This document shows, piece after piece, positions 32,279 through 44,919 of a stretch of 64,000 nucleotides of DNA. The stretch is from Oscheius tipulae (lineage: Eukaryota; Nematoda; Chromadorea; Rhabditida; Rhabditidae). Position 1 is the first letter of the stretch, and the number at the start of each line of letters is the position of its first letter. The translations under genes were made by a program, and so were the position numbers. The notes below the pieces were generated by a model. The model had not been told where the DNA came from and did not search any database. It was given only the letters and a program-made list of their open reading frames with translations. The stretch lies in the NCBI GenBank assembly GCA_037178975.1, contig JASJZH010000004.1:11338544-11402543 (forward strand), in the 5' to 3' direction.

Positions 32279-35200
32279 TGTGGTCATGCTTGAAATATGA
32301 TTTGTTCTTTTATCTTACATTTATTAAAGATCCGACGATTGCTGGACAGTTTTCGCTCAATTCTGAAATGGCTTTCCTCCTAGATTACAGTAACAAAAAA
32401 CGAATCAGAAGAAATAGATACAAAGAAACAGAGAGACAGAGGGGGAGTAAGAAAGAAAGACGAAGGGACAGAGAGACGGAGACAGATGGCAGAGGTTACT
32501 TCATAAAAGCCCCAGAGTGTACCTCAGATCCCTTGATTAGTATTTAACCTTTTATCAGTTTTCCTTTGCTCCACAGTTGAAAAGTTATCCAAAAGGGTCA
32601 AACAAAAGCGGCAACAGATGTCTCGTCGGCTTATAAAGGTGACAGATGTTTGAGTGTCGGCGGGTATTTGACCCTCAGTAACCATACATCTTTAGAATCA
32701 GTTCGCCTCTCATCCCTCTGTCCACCGATATCCATCTCTGTTTTCGACAGCGACTGACCTTGGCCGAACGGGGTGAGCGCTCCCTATCGCTTTCGCTCTG
32801 CAACTCGCGCTCAGCCCCCCTGGACCGTTTCCTTGCCTAAATTTTCCTAATCAATAGCTTCTCATATTTATGAGTGTCTGGAGTCGATTCAAACTTTAAC
32901 AACTCTCACATCATTTCGCGTTCTTGCCCTTTCTCGTAATCTGTCTCGCGTAGAAGGCTATGGTTAACGATCCACGGCCTGAGCGTTGATTTGATTTTGG
33001 GCTATTAAGGTTGCACCCGGAGCCTGTTTGTGGCCTCGTCTCCAGCTTCCATTAGCTCTGTGTGAACGGCACCACCCCTGTGGCGGTAGCATTTGCTCAT
33101 AGGATTAGGGTCCCCGTAGGAGATGTCAGCGGGAGCGAACTGCAAATATTTTCATTGCTTGACATGGTCATGGTGAGATTTTGACAGTTTTCGGTTCCGG
33201 TTCTCTGCCCCCGCGCTATTAATTTGCTGAGAGAAAACTGCTTCTTAGCGGCGCTTTTGGATCCTTGTAACAAAAACGGCCTCCGCATGGTTTAAGTGCC
33301 CTTCTCCCTGGAAAATTTCCTCGATAAGTATCAGAAGATCTACTCTCCCACGGCCACTAATTAACAGTAGCTGTGGCCGCACGCACACACACACAGATTG
33401 AGTGACAGTTTGTTTCCCCAAGCATAATTGATGGCAAGGAGGTCACCAGATGTGCAACGAGTGGTTGTGGGTCTCGTCTTGGGAACCTTCTAATATAGGT
33501 ACGAGAAAAACAGCCATGTCGGGAACCGGAACCTGACTCGGTCGAGTTGCAATACGATCTTGTTGCTTGTTTTTGGCGAGCTGCCCTATTCACAATGCTC
33601 AGTTCTTTCTTTTCTCCACACCACTGGCTCTTTAGGGCTTGTCCTGTTCATTCTGCTAAGTCCCAACTTCCATGAATCATTCGAGAATCCGATCCGTAGA
33701 GACTACCAAACATTCTTCTCAAACTTTCTTTCCCTCAAAAGTCAGTATTTCCCAAAATCCGACAGTCGGATCTTATTAGACAGACAAAAAAATTGTAAAA
33801 CTTTATTTCATGCGGTCCCTTTGATGTCCTGCGGCATCTTTTGGGGCGGTAGTTCGGGGCTGTACAGGCTGTCCCAGCTCTCGCACTCCTTCTCTCGCTC
33901 GAGACTGTTTCGTGTTTTCTCGCCGTCTGTTTGTGTCCAGCCGCGGTTACCGCAGCTGACCCCCGGTCGCCGACCTTAATCGTGTAGGCCTTCCCCTTTA
34001 ATTCGAGGCTTACAAGCGTCTCCAGTCTGCTGACAGTAAAGTTGTCGCAAAGATCATTTTAATAAGATTTCCGTATTGCTGAGATGGCTCTCGCGCGTGT
34101 GGGATATCGATTACCCAAACAGAGAGAGTGATAGGAGGATATCAGCATTGAATGGCGAGAAGCACGACTTTCCCAGCATCGTGAACTCCTTTGATCTCGA
34201 GGCAGTAAAACTCTTTACAGTATCGGGGTCAGTAAGAGGTGGAAGCCGGTCCGATTACCGGCTCTACTTATATCCTCGTTTTAAGTCTTTCTCTACTTTC
34301 TGATTCCATTAGAGAGCGTGTTTCTTTGTTGTGCTAACCTATTTTTGCTGTGTACACCGAGCTTTTTGCAGGTTATTTTGAAAGCATTGAGCCAGAAACA
34401 AAAAGACAGAGAAACAAAGAGACAGAGATGCAGAGAGGCGAAAAGACAGACTGGAAGATTGGTCATAACACTTTGGTTTTTTTTGTTGCATTTTGCCATC
34501 GCGATTGAAAAAAAAGAAAAAAGAGAGATGGAAAAAAGTTTGCCGTTTCAAACGATCGAAAGTAATCGGTTCTTAACCGGCTTTTGGCAGAAGGCATGCC
34601 TTCTATGGTTGTCACACCGTATAAACGCCACAAGAGCCCTTCACAATCCGAACGGGATTTCCTCGTCCCTCATTTTAGCAGCAGCAATCTGCAGTCGGTG
34701 TATCGTCGCTGTATCCCCAATCAGGCCCGAGGGACCTACCGCAGTCGCTCACTTCTCCTCTATCTGGTCATTCGTCATATTTACATGATTTCTGTTTTTA
34801 TTCCCGATCTAAATGACGGAAATTATGCATGAAAAGACGAATGTCCATTGGCCACGAAACCTCCCCATGGAATCATTTGTCCGCGCTTACGAGTGCGCCA
34901 TCACACTCTCTCGCTCTTTGCGACAATGCACAGCTTTCCTCTAGATCTGACAGGACCCATCTTTTGGAGTTGCGAATTTGAAAGTGAGGGAGAGCGTGTT
35001 CAATTGAGCCTAATTTGGTGACTTTCCTCAATCATGCACGCGACAGCAACTCGGTCATCCGGCCATTATCTGGCCGCTTGTTCGATTTTTGGTTTGGAAG
35101 AGAAGGCCAAGAGGGTCCCCAAGCTAACTTGTGCAATCAGGAGGCTTTTTTGCTGCTATAGCAGGAGGACAAAGGGTTTGTACTACTGGTTATTGTGACT

Positions 35201-36259
35201 GCAGTGAATAAGAGGTCGCGGGGGTGCCATCTTCTACTCTTACAGTTTGTTTCAGTCGTAGAAAAGTGTACAGAACTGGCACAGCTTTTTGCACTATCAC
35301 CTGGAATGAAGTTACAGCAACGGGAGGACGAGTATCCTTGCGTGCTCACAATTAATCACCCGGAGAGATGGGACGTTCGCTGCTGTTCGCGTATTAGAGA
35401 GCCGGATGTAATATGATGTCCGCCGTCTTTTTGTGGTCCCATAAGATAACCTCCCGGAACCATTTGCTAAGATCCGATGATGACTTCTCTTCTTCTCGAC
35501 CCTTCAAAAAATACATTCTTATGTAAAAAAAAAAAGAGTCTATGCCGAAAAGTACGCAACGTCTTTTGTGTTTGGTAGATGACCGGCCCCTGTCTCTGGC
35601 CTCTCCGCTATCTCGCGCTATTTCTGGCAACAGGGGCTAGTGACCCGCCCTACTCAATTCAAACTCGACTCACCCTCTCTCTCCCAAGAATTGATTATCA
35701 CTTTTATATCCACATGTCTTCTCCAGCTATATTTTCCTATCGATGCCACATTTTTTGATATGGCTCTAGTTCAGATCAGTTTGCTTTTCGTTTAACTTGA
35801 AATTCACATTCCTAGCTGACATACCTTCTTGTCTCGACCCTCCGCTCAAATTTTTTATTACTCCGAGAGACCATCTGGCCCAGCTGCAGTGGTTTTTTAC
35901 CTCATCCCAGCCCGTTTAGTAATTTCTATCAGTTTACTCTTCCACAAATATTACCCGCTTTTGTCCGATTTATCGATTTTGGTCCGGAATTTTTGACTCA
36001 AAAATTCTATTCCGATCAACTCCGCTGAGAATCTTAGCAGTTATTCCTCCACACAAAGCTATTACGTAATGTGTAGAGGTTCTCCCCAAAGCGAGACGGA
36101 GAGAATGAGTCTTCTTGTACGCTATCAGATCGATACTTGGTGCCTCTTCCGGTGGCCTATTCATACTTTCTCTTTGAGCAAACCTGTCTCTTACAGGTCA
36201 CATTCTACACTAGCCCCCGCATTCTGTATGGTCTCCTCTCAATGAGATGAACAGCTGTG
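32279..36259. other. Intergenic upstream of plexin, no gene seen
   Basis: About 4 kb without a supportable exon set. It has gagaca-type tracts (32430-32490, 34405-34460) and a short (CA)n near 33381-33393. It probably includes the promoter of the plexin gene at its right end. ORFs on both strands here show no domain or conserved motif. Confidence 0.45.
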
Positions 36260-39200
36260 ATGTACTATCGAGCCGAGTTTTGTACAGTGCCTCCTATAGG
36301 AGCGAAAAAGAGGAAGAGCTGGAGAGTCGATCTGTCAGCTGCTTATAGTTTCTTCTACCTGTTGCTGGTTTTGTTGCCAGGACCGAGTACGGGCTATGGA
36401 GTCGATGTCGACGTGTTCCCGAACCGCTATGCCCACGAATTTCTATTCGAAAAGATGGTGAGTCTGGACTCGTTCAAAAACAAAGCATTTCAGGTAGTGG
36501 ACCCGTCGACCAAGCGAATTTTCGTCGGTGGAGTCAATCACCTATATGACATCGGTTTTGACGAGGCTGATCATCGTCTCTGGGAACGATTTCATGTCAT
36601 CACGGGACCCGAGGACGACTCGGACGAGTGTAAAGGTTTGTTTGCTTTCTGACCGATTGGTTTCCATTATTATGCCACTTCTCTTTTGTGCATTTTCTAC
36701 CAGACACGCCGGGTAAACTCAAGAGAAAGAGGACGAAAATACAGCGTCCAGCTGCTAGCAAATCTATTCATCTTTTGTGGATAATCTTGGATCAGTCTGC
36801 GCAAGAATCCCTACTGTTTGTTGTCCTAATATGTCCCCCTGCTGTTATGGCCATGACCACGAGGGGAACACTGTAATTACCAGAGCACTCTCTTCTACTT
36901 GAGATACTTTAATGTGCTTTTTTAGCCAAACAAATGCCTCATTGCCATCCGATTTCGCCGCGTCCTTAACTTTTTAGGCAGTGCACTGACCTCATTTCCT
37001 CCCGTACGGTTTTGGGCGGGAGATGGGAAAAGTCACAAAAGTGGCATTAGGCTGTTAGCATTTTGGTAACTTGCACAGTGCAAATCTCTCATACGGAAGG
37101 GTAATCAGAGGATCTATTTGAGATTACTCAGATCGGGTGCTTGCTAGATTACACACAGGTCGCGCGCTCGTCTTTGTCGGAGTGCGCAGAGGGCACGGGT
37201 CAATGAGCTGACAGACTGGCCGACGTTTTGTAGTGTCTATCAGCCTCGAACTTCCCGCAATTAGCCGTTCGGGAGATGACAGAGACCGCACGCGAATAAT
37301 AATGATCTTCTTTTTTGCAGGACGCAATGATCCCTGCACTGTGGGAAAGCATCGTACCAACGCGTATCTAAAGTCGTTGGCAGTCTACGACAAAACATCG
37401 CAGTTGATAGAATGCTCAAGTCTGTTCCAGGTTTTGCGTTCCTCTACTCCAAACAATTCAAGCTTTTAGGGTCGATGTCGACTGAGAAACCTTCACAACA
37501 TCACGCAGACCCAGGTCGAATCCGGCGACCCCATGCTGGCAAACGATAAGGATTCAAGTTCAGTCGTTTTTGTTGGTAGAGGGCCAGGAGAAGATCCAGT
37601 ACTGTATGTTGCATCGACTTTCGTTAGAGGATCTGTGAGTCCCCAGAGAGTAAAAAAATACACGAGTTTTGTTCAGTTCCGAGACGAACTGCCAGCCATC
37701 AGCTCGCGGAAACTCAAAAAGGGAGCCGAGTTTGAGTATGCAGCTAAAGATCTGGCTACGTCGACTGCTATATTTTTGGAAAGGAGACATCGTTCCACAT
37801 ACAGGTAGACCGTAGCTTTCGATTTTACTCTCCGTCTCTTCAGAATTGACTACATTAACGGGTTTGAAAGTGGCGGGTTCGCCTACTTTGCGACTAGGCA
37901 AGGAAAAACTGTCAGTGAAGATTCCGACATCCAGTCCAGACTGGTTCGAGTGTGTACTGGAGATGCTCAGTTCTACAGCTACACAGAGGTGAGACCACCA
38001 AAACTTTTCTTGAATCTTCCAGTCAAGGTGCCTCTCGAATGTTCGAAAGACGATGTTGACTACAATCTTCTTCAGGACGCCTATATTTCCACGGCTGGAT
38101 ACACACTAGCCAGGTCTCTAGGAATCGGGTAAGCTTTCTCAAACATTTATTTCAACTGTATTTTTAGGGAAGAAGATCCTGTACTGTATACAGTCTTCAT
38201 TGCGGGAGATTCAAACTCGGCCAGACGATCCCTTCCTACACTGAAATCGGCAATCTGTGTTTATCCGGTGAAGCAGGATATTGAGGCCAAGTTCCGAACA
38301 AATATCATGGACTGTTATCAGGGAGAAGTCAGCAAGGTGTGTCTAAGAATTGAAAAGTTTGAAACCTGTTTTAGCAACTCCCATGGTTCAAGTCTGCCGG
38401 AAAATGTGAGCCAACTCGAATGCAATGGTCTGATGTGCAGTGTGGAAAAGATGTGAACACGATCATTGGTGGCGGGAAGGCTATATCAGCCGAGCCAGTT
38501 CTGGTTCTGGATGATGCTCGACTCACCTCGATCGCAGTTAACACAACTCGTGGGAATACCGTAGCCTTTGTTGGGACTGATGATGGCCGACTAATGAAGG
38601 TCAGTTTCCAGATTTGGTCTTTTAAATCCAATTGTCTCTTTACTACGATCCGATGATGTAATTTCAGATTCTCATCACCGAATCAAACAAGGCACAGATT
38701 TACGACTCTGAGTATGTGACCAAAAACGAGCCTATTCTGCAAGATCTCGAGTTCAGTGAGGACGGCAAATATACTTTTGTACTCACGCCGAGCAAGGTTT
38801 GTTTTGAGTTCAGTCTACTTCATTAGGAGGGAGCCCTAGTCCAAGGTCGTTGAAGGGTATAAGTAACTCTTCCAAAGTCCTCTAATTAGCAATTCAAAGA
38901 CACCGGATATCCTCTTGAGTGCACTTTCTCCGAGGAACCACGTTAGAAACGCTCTAATTGACTCGCACCCCCAAATTAGGGGAGAATAGGACAGACTCGG
39001 AGGAGGAACTATGGCAAAATAAGAGCATTTCAGCTGATCAAGCTCAGAACTGCCTCATGTGAGGAGAGAGCGTCAACCTGTGGAACTTGTCTGGCCAAAA
39101 AAGACCCCTATTGCGGCTGGTGTGTGAGAAGCAGTGTATGCATCGAGGAAGATACTTGTGAAAGGGTCATCCCAAAAACAAGCAGTGGTTGGTTGGATTT

Positions 39201-42200
39201 CCAGAACAATCTCTGCCCAAAGTGAGTCTGGGGACCACCATATATTTCACATTCAATCTGCTTTAGCATCCGCTCTGTGACTCCGGATAAGATTCAAATC
39301 ACGACTGCCGACTTTTTGAACGTCTCCCTAGAGAATATGGGTGATACCAAAGGACCGCTCAAGTGTTCTTTTCGGTTCTCTGATGGCCGCATTGTTGACA
39401 GTGAGCCGGGTTTCCCGATCGACGGGTAAGATTTAAAAGTTTGTATCTATGTTCTACTGTTTAGAACCTTGCGTTGTCCGACTCCCTCAATGAGCCGTCT
39501 TCCCTCGATGTCTCAGAATGCAACAGCTCTGGAAGCAACTCTCAGTGTAGTTGCCAGCGGACACAACACTCCAATAGCCTCGACTAAATTTTCGTTTTAC
39601 GATTGTGGTCGTCACACTACTTGTTCCCAGTGTGCCAAGAGTGAATACCCTTGCGACTGGTGTCTCGAATCGAATGAGTGTGTAGCGGGAAAGTTGACAG
39701 AGGACAAGTGCCGAAAACAACACATCGTGAACGGATTGAACGTAGGTTTTACCGGGAACGTAAACTTATATGAAAATTGTAGAGAGAAGGCCATTCCCGC
39801 AGGAAAGGTCCCTCCAAATGTCCTCACATCGTTGCTCTCCAGTCGAAGCTCTTCGTGGCAGCTGGCGAGAAGAAAAGCATTGCTGTCAAAGTACAGAATC
39901 TGGATCCTGGCTTCATGTCCGAATTCCGGTGTGAATTCCGCATCGGAACGACTGTTCACGAAAAGTTGGCTACGAGGACAGGAGATGACAACATTGTGTA
40001 AGTTTCTTCAAACAGTATTCCAAAAAACCATCTATTCAGCTGTGATGAAATGCAGTTTGATCACTATGGTATCAGTCTGTCTGGTGGAATTGCTGCTGTT
40101 GGCTTCAATGTGCTCTGGTCATCAAACGAGGCCCCGATTCGACACGTTTTGGACAACGTGGACGCTCTTTCTGTTGAGGTATGACTCCAAACAACAATTT
40201 TTACCTACAGCTTTAGATTTATAAATGTGAATCATTGGCTCTAAACTGCGGTCGCTGCTTGACGTTGGATCCGACAAAGTTCGATTGTGGCTGGTGTGCG
40301 GCAGATGATCGCTGTGTCCGTCCGATGGCCTGTCGGGCAAAGGGACCCAGTGACTGGCTCAACAGTACCCAGCTCTGTGCAAACCCGAGCATCGACGATT
40401 TCAGCCCGAAAAAGGGTCCGCTCGGAGGAAAGACAAAGGTTGGTGCATTCAGCACATCCATTTCAAAACTTTGTTTAGCTTCGAATCCTGGGATCGAACC
40501 TCGGTCGAAAGTATTCCGACGTGGTCGGATCGGTGGTAGTCGCGAATGTGCAATGTACAGTTCTTCCGTCAGAATATGAACCTGCATCTGAGATTGCTTG
40601 CGAGACCGGCAAAGCCCTCATCAAGAACAGCAAGGGCCCGATTGTTGTGAGACTGCGTTCCGATGATACCAACTATGTAGCTGTCTCTAAACAGGACTTT
40701 ATCTACGTTGAACCCGTGGTCCACTCTGTTGCCCCGAAAACTGGACCACAATCTGGAGGAACTGATGTGACACTCAGTGGGCAGGATCTGGATGCTGGAA
40801 CGGATGTTAATGTGGCTTTTGGGAACATCCCGTGCCAGGTAAGACATATTTCAGTCTGAAAACAGAGAGACGGGTTCAGATTCAAGCCAGAAATATGACT
40901 CATCTGATCTGTCGGACTAGTTCGGCCGGAGACCTGGATGGAGCTTTCAAGTTGAACATCTCATTCGACGGAAGCTTTTTGAAACCCGCTCATCCATCCT
41001 ACATTCCACAGTTCACCTACAAGTCGAATCCCTGGGTAGCCAGAATTAATCCCAATACAACGATTGCTGCCGGGGGTACTTTAGTTGATGTGCAAGGACA
41101 CGGCTTTGATTTGCTCCAGAGGCCGAATATGGTCTTCATTTCGGACAGGTAACTAATACAGGGTGCTATTCACTATTTTAGATTCAGAGGTGTGAGACAA
41201 GCAGGTCCTGACTGCCAGAAAAGTTCTGATTCACTCATGGTCTGTGAGACACCATCTGTACCAGCTGGAGAGAAACCGTCTCAGTCTCTGATCCCAATTC
41301 TTCGAAACTATGCCTTCGATTTTGACGGAGCATTCACACAGTAAAACCCAAAGCATTTCAATTACAAAATCTATTTCAGGGTCCATCAAATAAGAGTCTA
41401 TCCGAATCCAGTGATCGAACCGTTCACTGAGATTCGCTTCTATAGGCCAGGCGAGAATTCTCTGACAATCAATGGCAACAATTTGAATGTCGGCGCCTCG
41501 GAACGAGACATCAAAATCACGGTAACAGCTTCTTGTACCTTTGACAGCCGAGCATTTTTTTTAGGTTGGAGGAGTAGATTGTCCCTTGACGGCGATGGCT
41601 AACAAAGTGGTCACGTGCAAGCCTCCTGAAGAGAAACCAGACCTTCCTGGAGGACTTCAACCTGAAATTGTAGTCAAAATAGGTGGTGTCAAGTAAGAAT
41701 TTGGAGATTTTCGTGTCGATACTTGAAAAACTACACTAATTGGTTCTTTTTCTAGGTACACCGCCGGTGAACTCTCCTACGACTCCCCATCAATTTCCTC
41801 TGGTGCAATCATGGCCATCTTGGCTCTTCTCGTCCTGATTATAATCATACTAGTCGTTGTCTTTATCTGTTACAAGTGAGTTCACACTTGATACTTTTCA
41901 ATATCGCCCTCTTTCCAGGAAAAACTCGTCATCACACAAACGACAGATGAAAGTGCTCAAGAATCAGATGGATACCATTGAGATGAAAGTGGCGACAGAA
42001 TGCAAAGAAGCCTTTGCGGAACTGCAAACCTCTCTGAACCAGTACACTGCGGACTTGCCTCTCGGGACACCGATTGTTCCCTTCCTAGATTACAAGGACT
42101 ATTGCGCACGAGTTCTTTTCCCGAACAACTCTCATAGCCATCCAGTACTGAGGGATCTGGAGGTGGATAGTAGTCGAGCAAGTTCCATCGAAGCTGGACT

Positions 42201-44648
42201 GAGAGAATTCCACAAAATGCTCATGAACAAAGTATGAATTGCGAATATGCAGTTACAATTTATTTTAGACCTTCTTCTTGACAATGGTTCGAACAATGGA
42301 GGCTAACAAATACTTCCTTGGCAAGGATCGGGTCTATGTCGGATCCCTACTCATGGTCGTACTCCAAGTACGGCTCAAAATTGCTTATTTATGGGGTATT
42401 TCAGGAGAAAATGGGATACTGCACGGAGATGTTGAAGCAGCTGCTCAGAGAACTGATTGACAGAACAGTTGAGAAGAAATTCCAGCCAAAGATCCTCTTC
42501 CGAAGGAGCGAAAGTGTAGCAGAGAGAATGCTAGCGGCCTGGTTCACGTTCCTTATGCATGATTATCTCAGGGTAAATCTGTCGACTTGAATTTTCATTC
42601 AGTTTTTATGTAGAACTATGCCGGAAAAAGACTCTACGATCTGTACTGGGGAATCAAGCAGCAGATGGAGAAGGGACCCCAGGATTCTTTGACTCTCGAA
42701 GCACGTTATTCTCTCTCAGAAGAGAAGCTTCTTCGCTCCACCTTCGATTACAAAGAGCTGACTGTTTTCGTTGGGAGCGAGTCTCATTACTCGCATGCTG
42801 ATGTGCCAGTCAGAGTTCTCGACTGCGACACTATCAACCAGGTGTGGAGTGTTTAATGACGAAAGCAAGCTCTGTTCAGGTGAAGGAAAAGTGTTTGGAT
42901 GCCAAGTATCGGACTGTTCCCTTCTCTGAAAGACCGTCTGCTTCCGAGCTTGATGTCGAGTGGAGAACTGGTGTGAATGGACGGATGGTCTTACAGGTGA
43001 GTCATGAAAGAGCGATGAAAACAACTGTATCTCTGTCTTTGTCTCTCTGTCACTCAGCCTGTTCAATTGAACAGCTCATTATAGAATGAGATTTTTTTTA
43101 GGATATTGACTCCACATCGAAGACGGAGCCTGGTGGATGGAAAAGATTGAATACCTTGGCCCACTACAACGTTCCCAACAATGCTGTTCTCATGCTGACA
43201 ACCAAGCAGAACTCTTCACTATACAACCTGGTGATTTACGGCTCTCATAAAATGGTGACTTCATGCAAGTGGCACGGAATGTTGTCCCAAAATATACTGC
43301 TTCAATGTGTCAAAGCATGAACTTGCCATTTTTTTCAGTTTCATCGCAGCCTTTCATGTTAATTTCCAGTCGCTCATGTCGGAACGGAGCGAAAAGTCTG
43401 GAGTGAGCTTGAAGAACAGTCCTACCATGAACCGACCGTGGGGTGGAACGACCAGTAGCAGTAACTCAAACAAAGATGCTGAAACTGGCTTCAAAACGTA
43501 CCACTTAGTCAAGCCGACAGAACATGGTCCCTCAGAGACTCAGGAGAAAATGGTTACGGAAATCTATCTTACCAGGTAGTACTGAATTGGACCAATTTTA
43601 CAACCATTTCAGACTGCTCATGATGAAGGGAACTCTCCAAAAGTTCATTAATGACATTCTGGAAGCCATTTTTTCCACTTCTCCTTCAGCCCCGCTTCCT
43701 CATGCCATCAAATATATGTTTGATTTTATGGATAACCAGGCTGTTGAACACGGTATAACCGATCCCGAGGTCGTTCATGCTTGGAAATCGAACGCTCTCC
43801 CTTTGCGCTTCTGGGTCAATTTGATCAAGAATCCTCATTTTGTGTTTGACATTCAAAAACCTACAAAGGTGAGATATAGTTGACATGATTTTCAAACAGC
43901 TTTCAGGTAGAGGGCTGTCTTTCTGTTGTTGCGCAGACTCTGATGGACGCTTGTTCTACCCAGGACCACCAACTTACAAAGGACTCTCCGTCGAGTAAGC
44001 TGCTCTTTGCCAAGGATATGTACCAGTACCGTGACTGGGTTGACAGGTACCTGAAAGAGAGTGTTTATGTTACATTTCGCTTTAGTTACTACACTGAAAT
44101 CTCTCGAATGGCTCCAATTTCCGATCAGGACATGGGCAAACTCTTGATCCAAGAGTCCAACAGCCATCGGGGACAGTTCCACGTGTTCTCTGCACTGAAC
44201 GAGCTGTACAAGTATCTGGACCAGTACAAGGTTGGTGCAAGAAACTGTGTTTCCCAATAGAAGAAGGGCTGCTAAGATCTTTAGTGTGGAGAGAGAGACA
44301 CACAAGGTATGACAACTTGGCATGGCTTATATACAGGTGGTCATGACGCATTGTCGGCGGGCACTAGTCACAAATTACAATCCTATAGGCGGAAGGAGTG
44401 GGGAAAGAATATCGCTGGTGGCAGCGACAGTCGGTGTTTTTCCAAACTTTCTAACCCAAGGCATTCAGGATGACGTGATGGAAGCTCTCGAGGCGAATGA
44501 ATATGCTCAAGCTAGTCGTCTTCCTGGCCGTCTTCAAGATCTTCTAGCCCTGATGGAACAGGATCCAGCCAGGACCGATTACGAAAGTTCGACTCTCGGC
44601 CTCGGCTACAACTCCAATAGCCGACTGATGCCAAGAGAGCGAATGTAG
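36260..44648 (+). CDS. plx: Plexin, semaphorin receptor
   Basis: This is a single-pass receptor for semaphorins, acting in axon guidance and epidermal morphogenesis in its family. There are more than 25 exons. The first are 36260-36457, 36494-36635, 37321-37430, 37470-37634, 37677-37804 and 37844-37988. The last is 44469-44648. The order is: a long leader ([13 protein letters not shown]); a sema domain ([31 protein letters not shown]); three PSI modules (YCGWCV, PCDWCL, FDCGWCA); IPT/TIG repeats ([12 protein letters not shown] and others); a TM helix near 41805-41875 ([19 protein letters not shown]); and the split RasGAP-like domain. The domain's arginines are present in [12 protein letters not shown] and [17 protein letters not shown]. 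The start is ATG 36260. An in-frame GTG precedes it. The gene looks complete and functional. Whether it is plx-1 or plx-2 cannot be decided. Confidence 0.93.
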
Positions 44649-44919
44649 TCTCTCTTGTAATCCACGAAGAAAACACAGGGTTTTAGCCTAGTCAACTCGG
44701 GTCCTCCCATCAATATTTCTCATTTGAAACTGTGATTGCCCAATCTAAACAAAACTTCTTCTCCTACAGGCGGGTCTGTCCAAAACTACCAGTGATCTTC
44801 ATTCTACTTTCTTGGATGCCAATTTTTAACTTAAAATTGCTCAACTTATTTTCTCTTGTAAAACTTGGTGCTGTCATGCTTATTGTCTAAAGAATGAAAA
44901 TATTCTTCTGTTCTGGTGA

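Noticed and set aside
36716-36876. Possible extra plexin exon starting after tttctaccag
   Set aside because: The exon 36494-36635 joins directly to 37321 in phase, giving the expected sema sequence. The intermediate block would add an unrelated basic stretch and does not match plexins.
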